From an uncultured Schlesneria sp. (GTDB taxonomy: Bacteria > Planctomycetota > Planctomycetia > Planctomycetales > Planctomycetaceae): a stretch of 64,000 nt of DNA. The stretch covers positions 1 to 64,000 of the forward strand of contig CAIQIR010000055.1 in the NCBI GenBank assembly GCA_903871875.1. The letters are read 5' to 3'. The notes below the pieces were generated by a model. That model ran no database searches, was not told the origin of the DNA, and worked only from the letters and a program-made list of their open reading frames with translations. The stretch's first letter is position 1. The number at the start of each line of letters is the position of its first letter. Of the stretch, positions 26,823 through 36,267 are shown piece after piece. A program made the translations under genes and the position numbers.

Positions 26823-28985
26823 TTACGGCATCCGGCCCATTTCGCACGAAACTCCACCCGCAGCCGGAATGTAGGCTTGCTGCACGTAATCCATCACCAT
26901 CCGGTCAGCATTAAATCGCCAGCCAAGGGTCCGAACCGATCGCTTCATCCTGCCGATCCATTCCTCGGGTAGACCATCTTCGTCGTTGCGGTCGAAGAAC
27001 AATGGAATCACCTCTTCGAGCAGGACGCGAGTCAACGATTTGGCATCACGGTCATCTTGGATGTCCTGATTGGTGTGCGAGCGACCGTTTCCGATCGTGA
27101 AGCCATTATGTCCGTCATACGCCTCCGCCCACCAACCGTCGAGAATCGAACAATTCAGTCCACCATTCAACACGACCTTTTGACCGCTGGTGCCCGATGC
27201 CTCTAGCGGCCGACGAGGATTGTTCAGCCACACATCAACCCCCTGGACCAGATGCCGTGCTAGATTGATGTCGTAATCCTCAAGCAAAACGATTTTCCCT
27301 TTGAACGCCGGTTCCTGAGTCAGTTGGAAAATCCGCTGCAGGATGGCCTTACCATTATCGTCGGCCGGGTGGGACTTGCCGGCGAAGATAAACTGAACGG
27401 GATGCTGCGAATCGCAGACAATCTTGCCCAACATCTCGATATCACGCAACACCAAGTCAGCTCGTTTGTAGGGCGCAAAACGACGTGCGAAACCGATCGT
27501 CAACGCTTCCGGATCCAATGCCGTCGAGATTTCTGACTTTTCCGTTTCCGAGAGTCCCAAACGTTCGGCTCGTCGCTGCATACGGTTTCGAGCGAAAAGG
27601 ATCATCCGATTTTTCAGTGATTGGTGAGTTTCCCATAGTTCACCGGGAGTGACATTTTCAAACCCCGCCCAGACTTCGGGTTCGCCCGAACGAAGGTGCC
27701 ATTCCAGGGGCAAGACACGGTCGTACAGCGATCGCATTTGCGGTGCCAGCCAACTTGAGACGTGGACACCGTTCGTGATGTGACCAATCGGAATTTCTTC
27801 CTCACTGCGCCAAGGCCACAAACCAGTCCACATCCGGCGGCTGACCACTCCGTGCAGATTCGAAACGGCATTCGCCCGTCGACTGCATTTGAATGCCAAA
27901 ACGGTCATGCAGAACGTTTCATTCGAGTTATTGGGGTCGACACGTCCCAAACCGATTAATCCCCCCGCGCCAATTCCCAACTGGTCGGCGATGGGCCCAA
28001 GATGTTCGTCGAACAATCCCCAATCGAATCGGTCATGGCCAGCGGGAACTGGCGTATGAGTCGTGAAGCAGCAATGCCAGACTGTATTCAGCATCGCTTC
28101 ATCGAATGATTTTCCGTCATCGGCCATCCGCATCCGAATGAATTCCAGAGGAGCAAACGCCGAATGCCCTTCATTCATATGGATGACACAAGGGTCATAA
28201 CCCATTGCGGTCAACGCGCGTGTTCCACCGATACCTAAAACTAATTCCTGGCGAATACGGATCCGTTGGTCGCCGCCGTAAAGTCGCGCCGTCAACTTGC
28301 GATCTTCGACCGAATTTTGCTCGACATTGCAGTCGAGCAAAAACAATTTGATGCGTCCGACATCGACCTGCCAAGCTTGGGCATAGATCGTTCCCGTTCG
28401 CGTCTCGACGTGCACAACAACTCGTTCGCCGGTGGGCGACATCGCAGGCTTGATCGCCAAACGCGTATTTTGAACATAAGGATAGATTTCACGCTGCCAG
28501 CCGGTCTCGTCGATCTGCTGCGAGAAATATCCTTCCTGATAGAACAGTCCCACGGCAACGAGTGGAACGCCCAAATCGGAAGCGCTTTTCAGGTGATCGC
28601 CGGCCAAAACGCCCAAACCACCCGAGTAATTTGGCAGCGACTCATGAATCCCGAACTCTGCGGAGAAATAAGCCACCGGTCGATGTCCCAGCAGACCCGC
28701 GTGAGTATCACCCCACGTATGCTTCGAAGTCATATATTCCAGCCAGCGGCGGTAGGCATAGTTCACTCGCGAGTGAAGGACTGCTTCGCGCCCCCGTAAC
28801 TCCAGCTTCTCTGGCGTGAATTCGTCTAAGAGCAGGATCGGATTATGATCGAATTGTCGCCAACGAACCGGGTCAAGATCTCGAAAAATCGAAACCACTT
28901 CAGGCTGCCAGCACCACCAATAGTTGCGAGCGAGTGCGTCGAGTTTTTCGGAGAAGCTGCGTTGGGTCACTTGTGGCGGAACCAT
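26823..28985 (-). CDS. Alpha-glucan phosphorylase
   Basis: A 720-residue GT35 phosphorylase that releases glucose-1-phosphate from glycogen or maltodextrin in the cytoplasm. The N-terminus ([20 protein letters not shown]) is the DUF3417-type start of the bacterial alpha-glucan phosphorylase group. The active site is rich in expected motifs: [16 protein letters not shown], and near the C-terminus [17 protein letters not shown], whose Lys binds pyridoxal phosphate. It is shorter than the 800-850-residue E. coli/rabbit type, as is normal for this group. No other glycogen gene is next to it in this window. Confidence 0.95.
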   Translation of the reverse strand: MVPPQVTQRSFSEKLDALARNYWWCWQPEVVSIFRDLDPVRWRQFDHNPILLLDEFTPEKLELRGREAVLHSRVNYAYRRWLEYMTSKHTWGDTHAGLLGHRPVAYFSAEFGIHESLPNYSGGLGVLAGDHLKSASDLGVPLVAVGLFYQEGYFSQQIDETGWQREIYPYVQNTRLAIKPAMSPTGERVVVHVETRTGTIYAQAWQVDVGRIKLFLLDCNVEQNSVEDRKLTARLYGGDQRIRIRQELVLGIGGTRALTAMGYDPCVIHMNEGHSAFAPLEFIRMRMADDGKSFDEAMLNTVWHCCFTTHTPVPAGHDRFDWGLFDEHLGPIADQLGIGAGGLIGLGRVDPNNSNETFCMTVLAFKCSRRANAVSNLHGVVSRRMWTGLWPWRSEEEIPIGHITNGVHVSSWLAPQMRSLYDRVLPLEWHLRSGEPEVWAGFENVTPGELWETHQSLKNRMILFARNRMQRRAERLGLSETEKSEISTALDPEALTIGFARRFAPYKRADLVLRDIEMLGKIVCDSQHPVQFIFAGKSHPADDNGKAILQRIFQLTQEPAFKGKIVLLEDYDINLARHLVQGVDVWLNNPRRPLEASGTSGQKVVLNGGLNCSILDGWWAEAYDGHNGFTIGNGRSHTNQDIQDDRDAKSLTRVLLEEVIPLFFDRNDEDGLPEEWIGRMKRSVRTLGWRFNADRMVMDYVQQAYIPAAGGVSCEMGRMP

Positions 28986-29410
28986 GAGTTGTCTTCCCTG
29001 CGATCGTGGTGTAGTTCTGTCCGTTCACTGAGGTCTTGAGATGGCGATCTTCTGACGGCTTCGCTGTCTGTCGCGAATCACCCGTACCGACGTCCCGAAT
29101 TGTTCAAAAGTTCTTTTTTCTCAAGATCATTGCGAGGGAGCATTGATGACTCGAGAATCGGTGACGAAAAAAATGAACCCCGCGCAAAATGTAAGCGGCC
29201 CTTAACGCAAATCCTAAGCCGATTGAAAACCCGACCTCTCACAAGGGCAGTATATCAGCGAGTTTCGCTCGCTTCGAGGCACCGCCTTCGTAATCGTCCG
29301 GCGATCCGCGAAGGCAAGGTTGACCAGGAACATTGCTGGCAAAATAGGCAACTGTGCCTGTCGACAAATTCAGTTGTGGAAACCGCACCCAGGCGAATAG
29401 AAACAGCGTA
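28986..29410. other. Divergent intergenic region between glucan phosphorylase and GNAT genes
   Basis: About 425 bases without a recognised gene. It should hold the promoters of both flanking genes. A small AGGCA/TGCCT hairpin near 29347-29360 is the only structure noticed. Confidence 0.4.
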
Positions 29411-30343
29411 ATGACACTCACCGTCTCTCTCGTGACACCAGAACAACAAATAGTTGCGTTACGCCTATTGTTCGCCCGGTTCCCGATTCACGAACAGCCC
29501 ATTAGATTGACAGATGCGATGCAGTCCGCCGAACGGGGCAGTTTGAACCTCGATGGCCTGTTGATCGCCCGCGAAAATGGCCAGCCTGTCGGGGCAGCAT
29601 TGGCAATGCATCAACAAGACGGCATCAGTCTCGTCTGGCCTCCGGTCACCTCTTGTCAAGCTGTCGACAGTCAGGCGGTGGAACAGGGGCTGATGGTTCG
29701 GATCTGCGACGAGATCGACCTTGCCGGCTCGCAATTGGCTCAAGTTTTACTGGCTCCTGATGATATTTCCGAGATCGAGCTGTTGGAAAAACACCGCTTC
29801 GAACATTCCGCGGACATCTTCTTTCTGGCGCGGCCATTGACTCCCGACGATCTGAAGGGAACACCGAATGACGGCACTTTTGAGCATGATACTTTTAGCC
29901 AAGCCCGCATCGACCGATATGAGTCGGTTATTGAACGAACTTACCAAGGAAGCCTCGACTGTCCATTTCTCAACGAATTCCGCAACGGACGAGATGCGAT
30001 CGTCAGCCACAAACTTTCGGGTCGCTTCGACCCCGCCGGTTGGCGGATCTATCGCATCGGCGAACAGGACATCGGTGTGATGTTGATGAATGAGCATCCC
30101 GATCAAGATGCCATCGAACTGGTTTACTTTGGAATTGTTCCGGAGTTTCGCGGCCGTGGACTTGGCCGCCGGTTGCTGGCCGATGGCCTGCAAGCCGCGG
30201 CAATCACTGGTCGCGCCCTTCTGTTTCTGGCCGTCGATTGTGGAAATATCTATGCAAATGCTCTTTATGGCGAATTTGGATTTGAGGAACTGGCTCGACG
30301 GCGAGTAATGATCCGCCGCTCGTCACGACTGGCACGCGAGTAA
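29411..30343 (+). CDS. GNAT-family N-acetyltransferase
   Basis: A 310-residue protein whose C-terminal half (about 180-300) is a GNAT fold: the acetyl-CoA loop is in PEFRGRGLGRRLLADGLQAA and the closing helix in NALYGEFGFEELARR. The N-terminal 170 residues look like a second, weaker GNAT-like half (PVGAALAMHQQDGIS; EIELLEKHRFEHSADIFFLA), so this may be a tandem-GNAT protein. The substrate amine is unknown. The start at 29411 is chosen by the first strand (MTLTVSLVTPEQQ); the upstream frame is short and unlike the family. It lies 392 bases before dnaA. Confidence 0.85.
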   Translation: MTLTVSLVTPEQQIVALRLLFARFPIHEQPIRLTDAMQSAERGSLNLDGLLIARENGQPVGAALAMHQQDGISLVWPPVTSCQAVDSQAVEQGLMVRICDEIDLAGSQLAQVLLAPDDISEIELLEKHRFEHSADIFFLARPLTPDDLKGTPNDGTFEHDTFSQARIDRYESVIERTYQGSLDCPFLNEFRNGRDAIVSHKLSGRFDPAGWRIYRIGEQDIGVMLMNEHPDQDAIELVYFGIVPEFRGRGLGRRLLADGLQAAAITGRALLFLAVDCGNIYANALYGEFGFEELARRRVMIRRSSRLARE

Positions 30344-30735
30344 TCCACACGGTTTGCACATTGACTGGCGAGGAGCTGGAGGACCGATCGGACAATTCGC
30401 GATGAAGCAAGTCGGCTCAATGAAGGGACTTTGGCGCGTCTGGAAATGATTGATGAAATTCGTGCGAATTTTCTCATCCAGTTTGGTTTGACTCACACGT
30501 GCCGCAAGATAGGATCGTGCTCGATCGAACGACATTCTGAACGGGGTCGACAACTGGCTCACACCAGTCGTCGGCTTCTCTTTTCTGGTTAGCTCTACCG
30601 CTCTCAATCTCCAGCTTTCGTCGTTGCGGCGGCGAGGTTGGTGCGTTGTGTTCGCACTGTCAGAAGGATCTGTGGCGCTCTTTTTGCGCGCCGGCGGAAG
30701 ACTGGCAGCGGTTTGGCTTGTTAAGGGGGTGCAAG
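30344..30735 (+). other. Intergenic region before dnaA
   Basis: No gene is supported. It contains a hairpin (GACAACTGG 30549-30557 with CCAGTCGTC 30564-30572, one wobble) and only weak, isolated DnaA-box-like words, such as TAATCCACA near 30342. It does not look like a replication origin. Confidence 0.4.
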
Positions 30736-32265
30736 ATGCAACCCGGCATGACGCCGACCGTCCGCGCGGAGATGACCTTCGCGACAACTGATTCCTTAGC
30801 GGAAGATTTGACTCAAGCCGTGCTTGTTGAAATACAAGAACGGTTGGGAGCCAAGCGTTATGGGCTATGGTGCGATGGCAAAATCCGACTTTCCATTTCC
30901 GATGATCGTTTGACGATTTCGGTGGGAAGCCCGTTTTTGCTGAACTGGATGCAGAAGCAATTTCGAGAAGAAATGAAAGCGGCTGCGCAGGCCGTTTTGG
31001 GACATTCTGCTCAGGCAGCATTCGCCGTCGACTCGACGTTGGCTGTCGGATCGCATATTCCGAAAACGGCGGTCGCCGCAGTCACTTCAGTGATTAACGG
31101 AGTCGTTGCGAAACCGAATTCTGCCAAAGCAACAAATCTGGTTCAAGACATCAAACCGACCAACATCGTTGCGCCTGCGCACAACCAGATGTCAGGTTCT
31201 TTACCAAATTCGTCCCCTCAGCGCGGCCGACGCCTGGCGGATCTCTGCGATTTCGTACCCGGACCTCAGACGGAATTGGCTCTAACAGCCGCGCGTCAAT
31301 TGGTCAGCGGCCAGCACGTTCCTTTCAATCCGCTCTATATTTGTGGACCGGTGGGCTCAGGCAAGACTCACCTGTTGGAGGGCATTTGCCGACATCTGAA
31401 GCGGACACAACCCACTTCTAATGTCTTACTGATCACCGCTGAAGCCTTTGCCAATTATTTCACCCAGGCATTGCGAGATCATTCTCTCCCCAGTTTCCGA
31501 CAACGTTTTCGAGGTGTCGACACCTTGATCGTCGACAACGTCGAATTCTTTGAATCGAAACGAGTTTTTCAAGAAGAGTTTCTGCATACGTTCGCTGATT
31601 TGTCCGATCACGGTCGAACAATCGTCCTGAGCGGCCTGCGCCATCCTCGAGTGTTGACCAAACTGAGCGATGAGTTGGTCTCGCGATTCCAGTCGGGACT
31701 GGTCTGTCGACTCGAAACACCTGATGTCGCTACGCGATTAAAAATCGTCGAAGTGAAAGCGGCTCGGTTATCGGGAGAATTTTCCCCCGAAGCGCTCGAA
31801 TATATCGCTCAACGTTTCCAGGGAAATGTGCGTGAACTCGAAGGGGCTCTGAACTGCCTGCATACCTATTTCACGATGACCCGCCAGCGAGTCACCCTGT
31901 CGGCCGCACGAGAGGTGCTTGCCGACCTCGAACGCGACTGCCTGCGATTGATTCGTCTGCCGGACGTCGAGCGAGTCGTCTGCAATTTGTTTGGCGTCCG
32001 ACCAAAGGATCTTCATTCCGAAAGTCGCGTTCGCACCATTAGCCAACCTCGCATGTTGGCCATGTTTCTGGCTCGCAAACACACTCCGTCCGCCTACTCG
32101 GAAATCGGTCAGCACTTTGGCGGTCGCAATCACAGCACAGTGATGTCGGCGGAACGAAAAGTTCAGCAATGGCTGGAACAGAACGAAACGATCAAAGTCG
32201 CGTCACAAACGTGGTCGATTGGCGAAATTCTGCAGACTCTCGAACAACAACTTTTGGCCAGTTGA
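30736..32265 (+). CDS. dnaA: Chromosomal replication initiator DnaA
   Basis: A 509-residue DnaA. Domain I is about residues 14-90, followed by a linker rich in Ala/Val/Ser. Domain III has Walker A GPVGSGKTH (about 205-213) and the Walker B strand DTLIVDNVEF, where the second acidic residue of the usual D-D is Asn. The Arg-finger stretch reads SRFQSGL, and the helix-turn-helix of domain IV reads YSEIGQHFGGRNHSTVMSAERK instead of GGRDHTTV. Planctomycete DnaA proteins look like this in my memory, so it is probably the main initiator. The ATG at 30736 is six bases after AAGGGGG. dnaN, recF and gyrB are not adjacent. Confidence 0.88.
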   Translation: MQPGMTPTVRAEMTFATTDSLAEDLTQAVLVEIQERLGAKRYGLWCDGKIRLSISDDRLTISVGSPFLLNWMQKQFREEMKAAAQAVLGHSAQAAFAVDSTLAVGSHIPKTAVAAVTSVINGVVAKPNSAKATNLVQDIKPTNIVAPAHNQMSGSLPNSSPQRGRRLADLCDFVPGPQTELALTAARQLVSGQHVPFNPLYICGPVGSGKTHLLEGICRHLKRTQPTSNVLLITAEAFANYFTQALRDHSLPSFRQRFRGVDTLIVDNVEFFESKRVFQEEFLHTFADLSDHGRTIVLSGLRHPRVLTKLSDELVSRFQSGLVCRLETPDVATRLKIVEVKAARLSGEFSPEALEYIAQRFQGNVRELEGALNCLHTYFTMTRQRVTLSAAREVLADLERDCLRLIRLPDVERVVCNLFGVRPKDLHSESRVRTISQPRMLAMFLARKHTPSAYSEIGQHFGGRNHSTVMSAERKVQQWLEQNETIKVASQTWSIGEILQTLEQQLLAS

Positions 32266-33183
32266 TTTTCGGACGCGTCGCGTGATCGGCTGCAATCCGG
32301 TTCACAGTACGCGATAAACGTCTTTTTATCGGATTGTCCTGGCTCTTGTTCGGCAAGGCGACGCGAGATCTTTCCGCCGAAGTGAATGCACGCGGACTGG
32401 TGGCTCAACGACGATCGTTCTTTCGATTTTCGGCGGGCCGTTGCTGGACCAAGCCCATCGTACGGAAGGAACTTTTTCATTGCCGGTGGAACAGACGGGA
32501 TGCTTTTCCATATGGCATTTTTCAGCGGATTGGGACTGATTCCTTTCCTGGCAGCGGTGATGATGGGTTCCAACACTGATGTCGAATGGGTCGTGACGTC
32601 AGGCTCGTTGATCTTGTTTTGCGAGTCAGTCAGTGCAGCAGGCCTTCTAGTGCGGCGTACATCACATTTGGTGTTCTGACGCGCCTCCTCATATTTGTCT
32701 CGCCGGTGTACGCCGACGAAGTCGTTCTGCTCGCCATCACTTTGACTTGCTTATCAGGGCGTTGTCTGGCTTGTCATGCCAATGTCTTATTGCGGGTCAA
32801 TTTTTGAACTCGAAGTAAACAGAGACAACTCCCGCGAAAACAGGGTATCTGTTGGCCGAGTGACCGATCGGGCGATTGCCACGCCAAAGCGCCGGCAAGT
32901 CATTAAAGAAGTCGCCAATTCAAAGATCCGAATCTTCCTGATGCCCATTTCCATGGTTGAGGAATAAACGGGGATTGAATGGCAGGGAGCGACGGTCTAC
33001 GATCTTCGTTATCGGTAACCCGTACTTGGTCGGGTTGCCGATGGGACAATGAGAACTCGTAAAAAGAGAAAGCCTTCGGCAATCGGACTGGATTGCCGAA
33101 CTGTCCAAAAAAACTCCCGAATGTTTTGACGCGGAAATGGGAGCTCAAGATTCGCTCAACGATCGCCGCGAGAAAATACTCTC
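32266..33183 (+). other. 918-base region downstream of dnaA with tandem hairpins
   Basis: No well-supported gene. A frame at about 32386-32679 would give a 97-residue protein with a hydrophobic middle (MAFFSGLGLIPFLAAVMM), but there is no ribosome binding site and no family. DnaA boxes are absent. The 3' part carries two hairpins close before the nucleoside-hydrolase gene. Confidence 0.45.
33011..33100 (+). promoter_or_regulatory. Tandem hairpins with alternative pairing, candidate leader or attenuator
   Basis: Hairpin 1: ATCGGTAACCCG (33011-33022) pairs with CGGGTTGCCGAT (33031-33042), one G-U wobble. Hairpin 2: TTCGGCAATC (33075-33084) pairs perfectly with GATTGCCGAA (33091-33100). The 3' arm of hairpin 1 (TTGCCGA) can instead pair with the 5' arm of hairpin 2 (TCGGCAA), so the two states exclude each other. 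The pair lies about 85 bases before the nucleoside-hydrolase ATG. No T run follows on the plus strand, so a classical terminator is not shown. Confidence 0.45.
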
Positions 33184-34152
33184 ATGCCACAAAAGATCAT
33201 CATTGATGCAGATCCTGGGATTGGCGATGCCTTGGCGATCGCGATCGCCTTGGCCGATCCCGAACTAGACGTCATTGCCTTGACCGCTGTCGGTGGAGCA
33301 GTGTCAGCCGTGCAGGCAGGGCGAAACCTGCAAGCATTGGTCGAAGCACTCGATCCTCCCAAATGGCCCCGCATCGGGCAGGCCGACGGCGCACAGCGGA
33401 TGGTCGAAGCAGAATGCGCGGCCCCATCTCCAGATTGGCAAACTCATCAGCGGTTGCTACACGGAACACACGGATTGGGCGACTGGCCTGTGGCCAGTGC
33501 CGATCTGCACCACCCCCGAGATGCAGCGAAATTGATGACGGAATTAGCGCGGGATTATCCCGATGAAATCACCTTATTGACGCTGGGCCCCCTTAGTAAC
33601 GTGGCCTTGGCCGCCGACCGGGACGCGGGATTCCTTGGTAGTTTGCGGAGTTTGGTTTGTCTGGCGGGGACTGTCGCGAGTGAAGGAGACGTTACGGCGG
33701 TCGCCGAATTCAATGTCTTCCATCACCCCGAAGCAGCTCGAGTGGTTTTGAAATCGCCCACGATGAAATCGATCGTTCCCCGTGACGTGAGCCAGCGAGC
33801 AATGTTAACGTTCGATCAATTCGATCGGCTGGGGTTAACAGAATCGACTCGTTGTGGTGGTTTATTTCGCCATTTGCTGCCATTTGCCTTGCGCGCCCAT
33901 CGACAACATCTGGGCGTCGAAGGGATCTGGTTGGCTGAATTGACGGCACTAGCGGCCGTCTCGCAACCGCGATTGTTCAAGCAAACGACGTTATCTGTGG
34001 ATGTCGAAACGGAAGGCCGCCTCACGCGGGGCATGACGGTGTTTGATCGTCGTCAACAGCCTGCCTGGCACCATAACGTCGAGGCGCTGCTCGAAGTCGA
34101 CACGCAGGGGGTACTTGATTACTTCGTGCAGATGTTGCGACGAGCGGGCTAA
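33184..34152 (+). CDS. Nucleoside hydrolase-family protein with substituted active-site residues
   Basis: A 322-residue IunH-fold protein; family members split nucleosides into base and ribose using a Ca2+-bound water. The N-terminus IIIDADPGIGDALAIAIAL aligns directly with the Crithidia enzyme (DCDPGLDDA): Asp8, Asp10 and Asp15 are kept, but Asp14 is Gly. The next motif, TVGGN in active enzymes, is AVGGAV here, so the Asn is lost. TLGPLSNVALA and AEFNVFHHPEA are intact. The late H-D pair (LHDALAV in others) is replaced by A-E (LAELTAL). Activity on nucleosides is doubtful; ligand binding or an altered reaction is possible. Confidence 0.85.
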   Translation: MPQKIIIDADPGIGDALAIAIALADPELDVIALTAVGGAVSAVQAGRNLQALVEALDPPKWPRIGQADGAQRMVEAECAAPSPDWQTHQRLLHGTHGLGDWPVASADLHHPRDAAKLMTELARDYPDEITLLTLGPLSNVALAADRDAGFLGSLRSLVCLAGTVASEGDVTAVAEFNVFHHPEAARVVLKSPTMKSIVPRDVSQRAMLTFDQFDRLGLTESTRCGGLFRHLLPFALRAHRQHLGVEGIWLAELTALAAVSQPRLFKQTTLSVDVETEGRLTRGMTVFDRRQQPAWHHNVEALLEVDTQGVLDYFVQMLRRAG

Positions 34153-34192
34153 GAAGAAGCAACTCGAACGCACCAAAAGTTAAGGGTTGTGA

Positions 34193-35338
34193 ATGCCAGA
34201 CAAAGTATCGGCTGATCGATTTTCACTAAGGCGTCGATTCCCTGCGCTGAGAATTTTAGAAGCCGCAGGGATCGCTCTTTCACCCGCATCCGTCGTAATT
34301 GCCACCGTCACCTGGGTCTTGCTGGGTATCACTACTGGGCTTGTTGATCGAATTCTGCCCATCGATCGTTCTGTTGTGGTAACGGAAATGACCGTCGAAA
34401 CTTGGCCGAACACATTGAAAGCAACGCCATTCATTGTATCCGGCGACGCTCAAACGCTGGCAGGCCCCTGGCGAAGTGTGGTTCAGCCTGCGGTGTTCGC
34501 ATTGCGGACGACGGCGGGAACCGCAGCCCAGTTGAACGGAGTCATTCAATTTGTATTGGCCATCGGCGTCTGGTCACTGGTGGGCATCATCCTCTGTCGA
34601 CGGTCCGCTTTCTTGTTCGCAGGCAACGACGAATCCACCGTTCAACGCGCCGTGGATTACGGAATCAAAAGGTGGGCAACCGCCCTTGCCGCTCCACTGA
34701 TCCCCCTCACGGTCACTTTGCTGATTGGAATCTCCATCGCAATGCTCGGATTGTTGGGACGTCTGCCGTTTCTGGGATCAATCTGGCTGTTTGTGATATC
34801 ACCCTTGGCGGCGATCATGGGATTCGCCATGGCGATCTTGTTGTTGGCCACCCTTTTCGGTTGGCCGCTGATGATCGCCGCGGTTTCGACAGACGACTGC
34901 GACAGCTTCGGCAGTCTCAGTCGAGCTTATAGCGGATTGACAGGACGATCCTGGCATGCGGCAAGCTATTTATCTCTCAGCCTGTTGGTGGGACTCGTGC
35001 TGACCGTCGTGGTTAAGTTTGTTGGCGACGCCACCACCTGGTGTGCCCTGTCCACCGTGGCATTCGGCTGCGGAGATGAGGCTGCTCGCGGATCGATGCT
35101 CGGACCATTGAGATTACTAGTCACTTCGGTGGAGAGTGGGGTGAGTATTAGTTTCTCCTGGTCTGCTGCGTCCGTGATCTATCTCTTATTGCGGCAGGAC
35201 GTCGATGGAGTCCCACATGACCATATCGCCGCCGACGATGCCGATCGCCCGGCGCGCGAAGCGCTACCGGTTGTGGGAATCCCCGCGACAGATTCTCGAG
35301 TCACCTCGAACGGCAAAGTCCATTCTGAGAACGGCTAA
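34193..35338 (+). CDS. Multi-spanning membrane protein of unknown function
   Basis: A 381-residue protein with about six hydrophobic segments (roughly 33-52, 117-135, 167-188, 196-230, 258-278, 318-335) and a charged C-terminus rich in Asp and Arg. No family motif is recognised; the repeated 'Ser-Arg-Ala-Tyr-Ser' stretch near 243 resembles planctomycete membrane proteins of unknown role. The ATG at 34193 is six bases after AAGGG. It is 40 bases past the nucleoside-hydrolase stop, so the two are probably co-transcribed. Confidence 0.75.
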   Translation: MPDKVSADRFSLRRRFPALRILEAAGIALSPASVVIATVTWVLLGITTGLVDRILPIDRSVVVTEMTVETWPNTLKATPFIVSGDAQTLAGPWRSVVQPAVFALRTTAGTAAQLNGVIQFVLAIGVWSLVGIILCRRSAFLFAGNDESTVQRAVDYGIKRWATALAAPLIPLTVTLLIGISIAMLGLLGRLPFLGSIWLFVISPLAAIMGFAMAILLLATLFGWPLMIAAVSTDDCDSFGSLSRAYSGLTGRSWHAASYLSLSLLVGLVLTVVVKFVGDATTWCALSTVAFGCGDEAARGSMLGPLRLLVTSVESGVSISFSWSAASVIYLLLRQDVDGVPHDHIAADDADRPAREALPVVGIPATDSRVTSNGKVHSENG

Positions 35339-35489
35339 CCGCACTGTTCGAATCGGTCGGTGGAATCCATTGATCGATGACAGATTTGCGGTCAATGTTG
35401 ACTGCTGACGAAAGAACGGTCACGAATGTGTGGGCAAATTCTCCGGTTTCTGTCTGTTGTGACCTGTAATACGGTGGTTGAGATTCGCG

Positions 35490-36236
35490 ATGTCAAGTGA
35501 AAAGTCCGAAGGTTTGATTCTGCGGGTCACGGACTTCAGCGAAACCAGTCGGATCGTGGTCATTTTCACACGTGAATTTGGCAAAATTTCGGGGTTGGCG
35601 AAGGGTGGGCGGAAGCTTAAAGGACCGTTTGAATCCGCTCTTGACCTTCTCTCGACGTGTCAGATAGTGTTCCTGCGGAAGAGCACGTCTGGACTGGATT
35701 TACTCACCGAAGCCAAACTCGTTTCTCGATTTCATCCTCAAGAACGGGATTTGACTTGTCTCTATGCTGGTTATTACCTCGCCGAATTACTGTTAGGACT
35801 GACGGAAGACTACGACCCACATCTGGCGCTGTATATCGCTGCGCAAGAGGCGTTGGAGATGTTTCGAACCACAGACACCCTGATGCTGGGTGTCCTGCGA
35901 TTTGAATTGGTGTTACTGCGAGAAATTGGACAATTACCGGACTTTGAGAACTGTGCCGCGTGCGGTGCAACACTGACAGAAGGGCGCACGTTTGGTTTTT
36001 GGGTTTCCGAGGGAGGCCTGATTTGCCCGGAATGCCAGAAAGAAGAGTACACACAGATTTCGATTCATGCCGGGACAGCCGCCGCCTTGCGGTTGTTGGC
36101 CGGCGAGAGTGAACAAGCCTGGAAACGCCTGAATCTGACGCCGCAACAATTAAAAGAAATCAAACACGTCACAACTGCCGCGATGAGTCACGTCTTGGGC
36201 CGCCGCCCGAAAATGTTGAAATATCTCGATCTCTGA
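35490..36236 (+). CDS. recO: DNA repair protein RecO
   Basis: RecO loads RecA at gaps with RecF/RecR and anneals single strands. The 248-residue protein has an N-terminal OB fold (EGLILRVTDFSETSRIVVIF, then GKISGLAKGGRK), a helical middle, and a four-Cys zinc module (CAACGA at about 152 and CPEC at about 182). The length fits the family. The ATG at 35490 is preferred to an in-frame TTG four codons upstream. It is followed 31 bases later by the BamD-like gene. There is no recR or recF near. Confidence 0.93.
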   Translation: MSSEKSEGLILRVTDFSETSRIVVIFTREFGKISGLAKGGRKLKGPFESALDLLSTCQIVFLRKSTSGLDLLTEAKLVSRFHPQERDLTCLYAGYYLAELLLGLTEDYDPHLALYIAAQEALEMFRTTDTLMLGVLRFELVLLREIGQLPDFENCAACGATLTEGRTFGFWVSEGGLICPECQKEEYTQISIHAGTAAALRLLAGESEQAWKRLNLTPQQLKEIKHVTTAAMSHVLGRRPKMLKYLDL

Positions 36237-36267
36237 CTATCGCCCTGCGGCGGTAATACGGTCACGG

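Noticed and set aside
30323-31021. Minus-strand open frame of 232 codons over the dnaA start
   Set aside because: It overlaps the well-supported dnaA gene, is rich in Ser/Pro/Arg as a shadow frame would be, and has no family features.
32386-32679. 97-residue hydrophobic open frame downstream of dnaA
   Set aside because: There is no good ribosome binding site and no known family; kept only as a remark in the spacer description.
30344-33183. Possible replication origin around dnaA
   Set aside because: The spacers on both sides lack clusters of DnaA boxes or AT-rich unwinding stretches, and dnaN, gyrB and recF are not adjacent.
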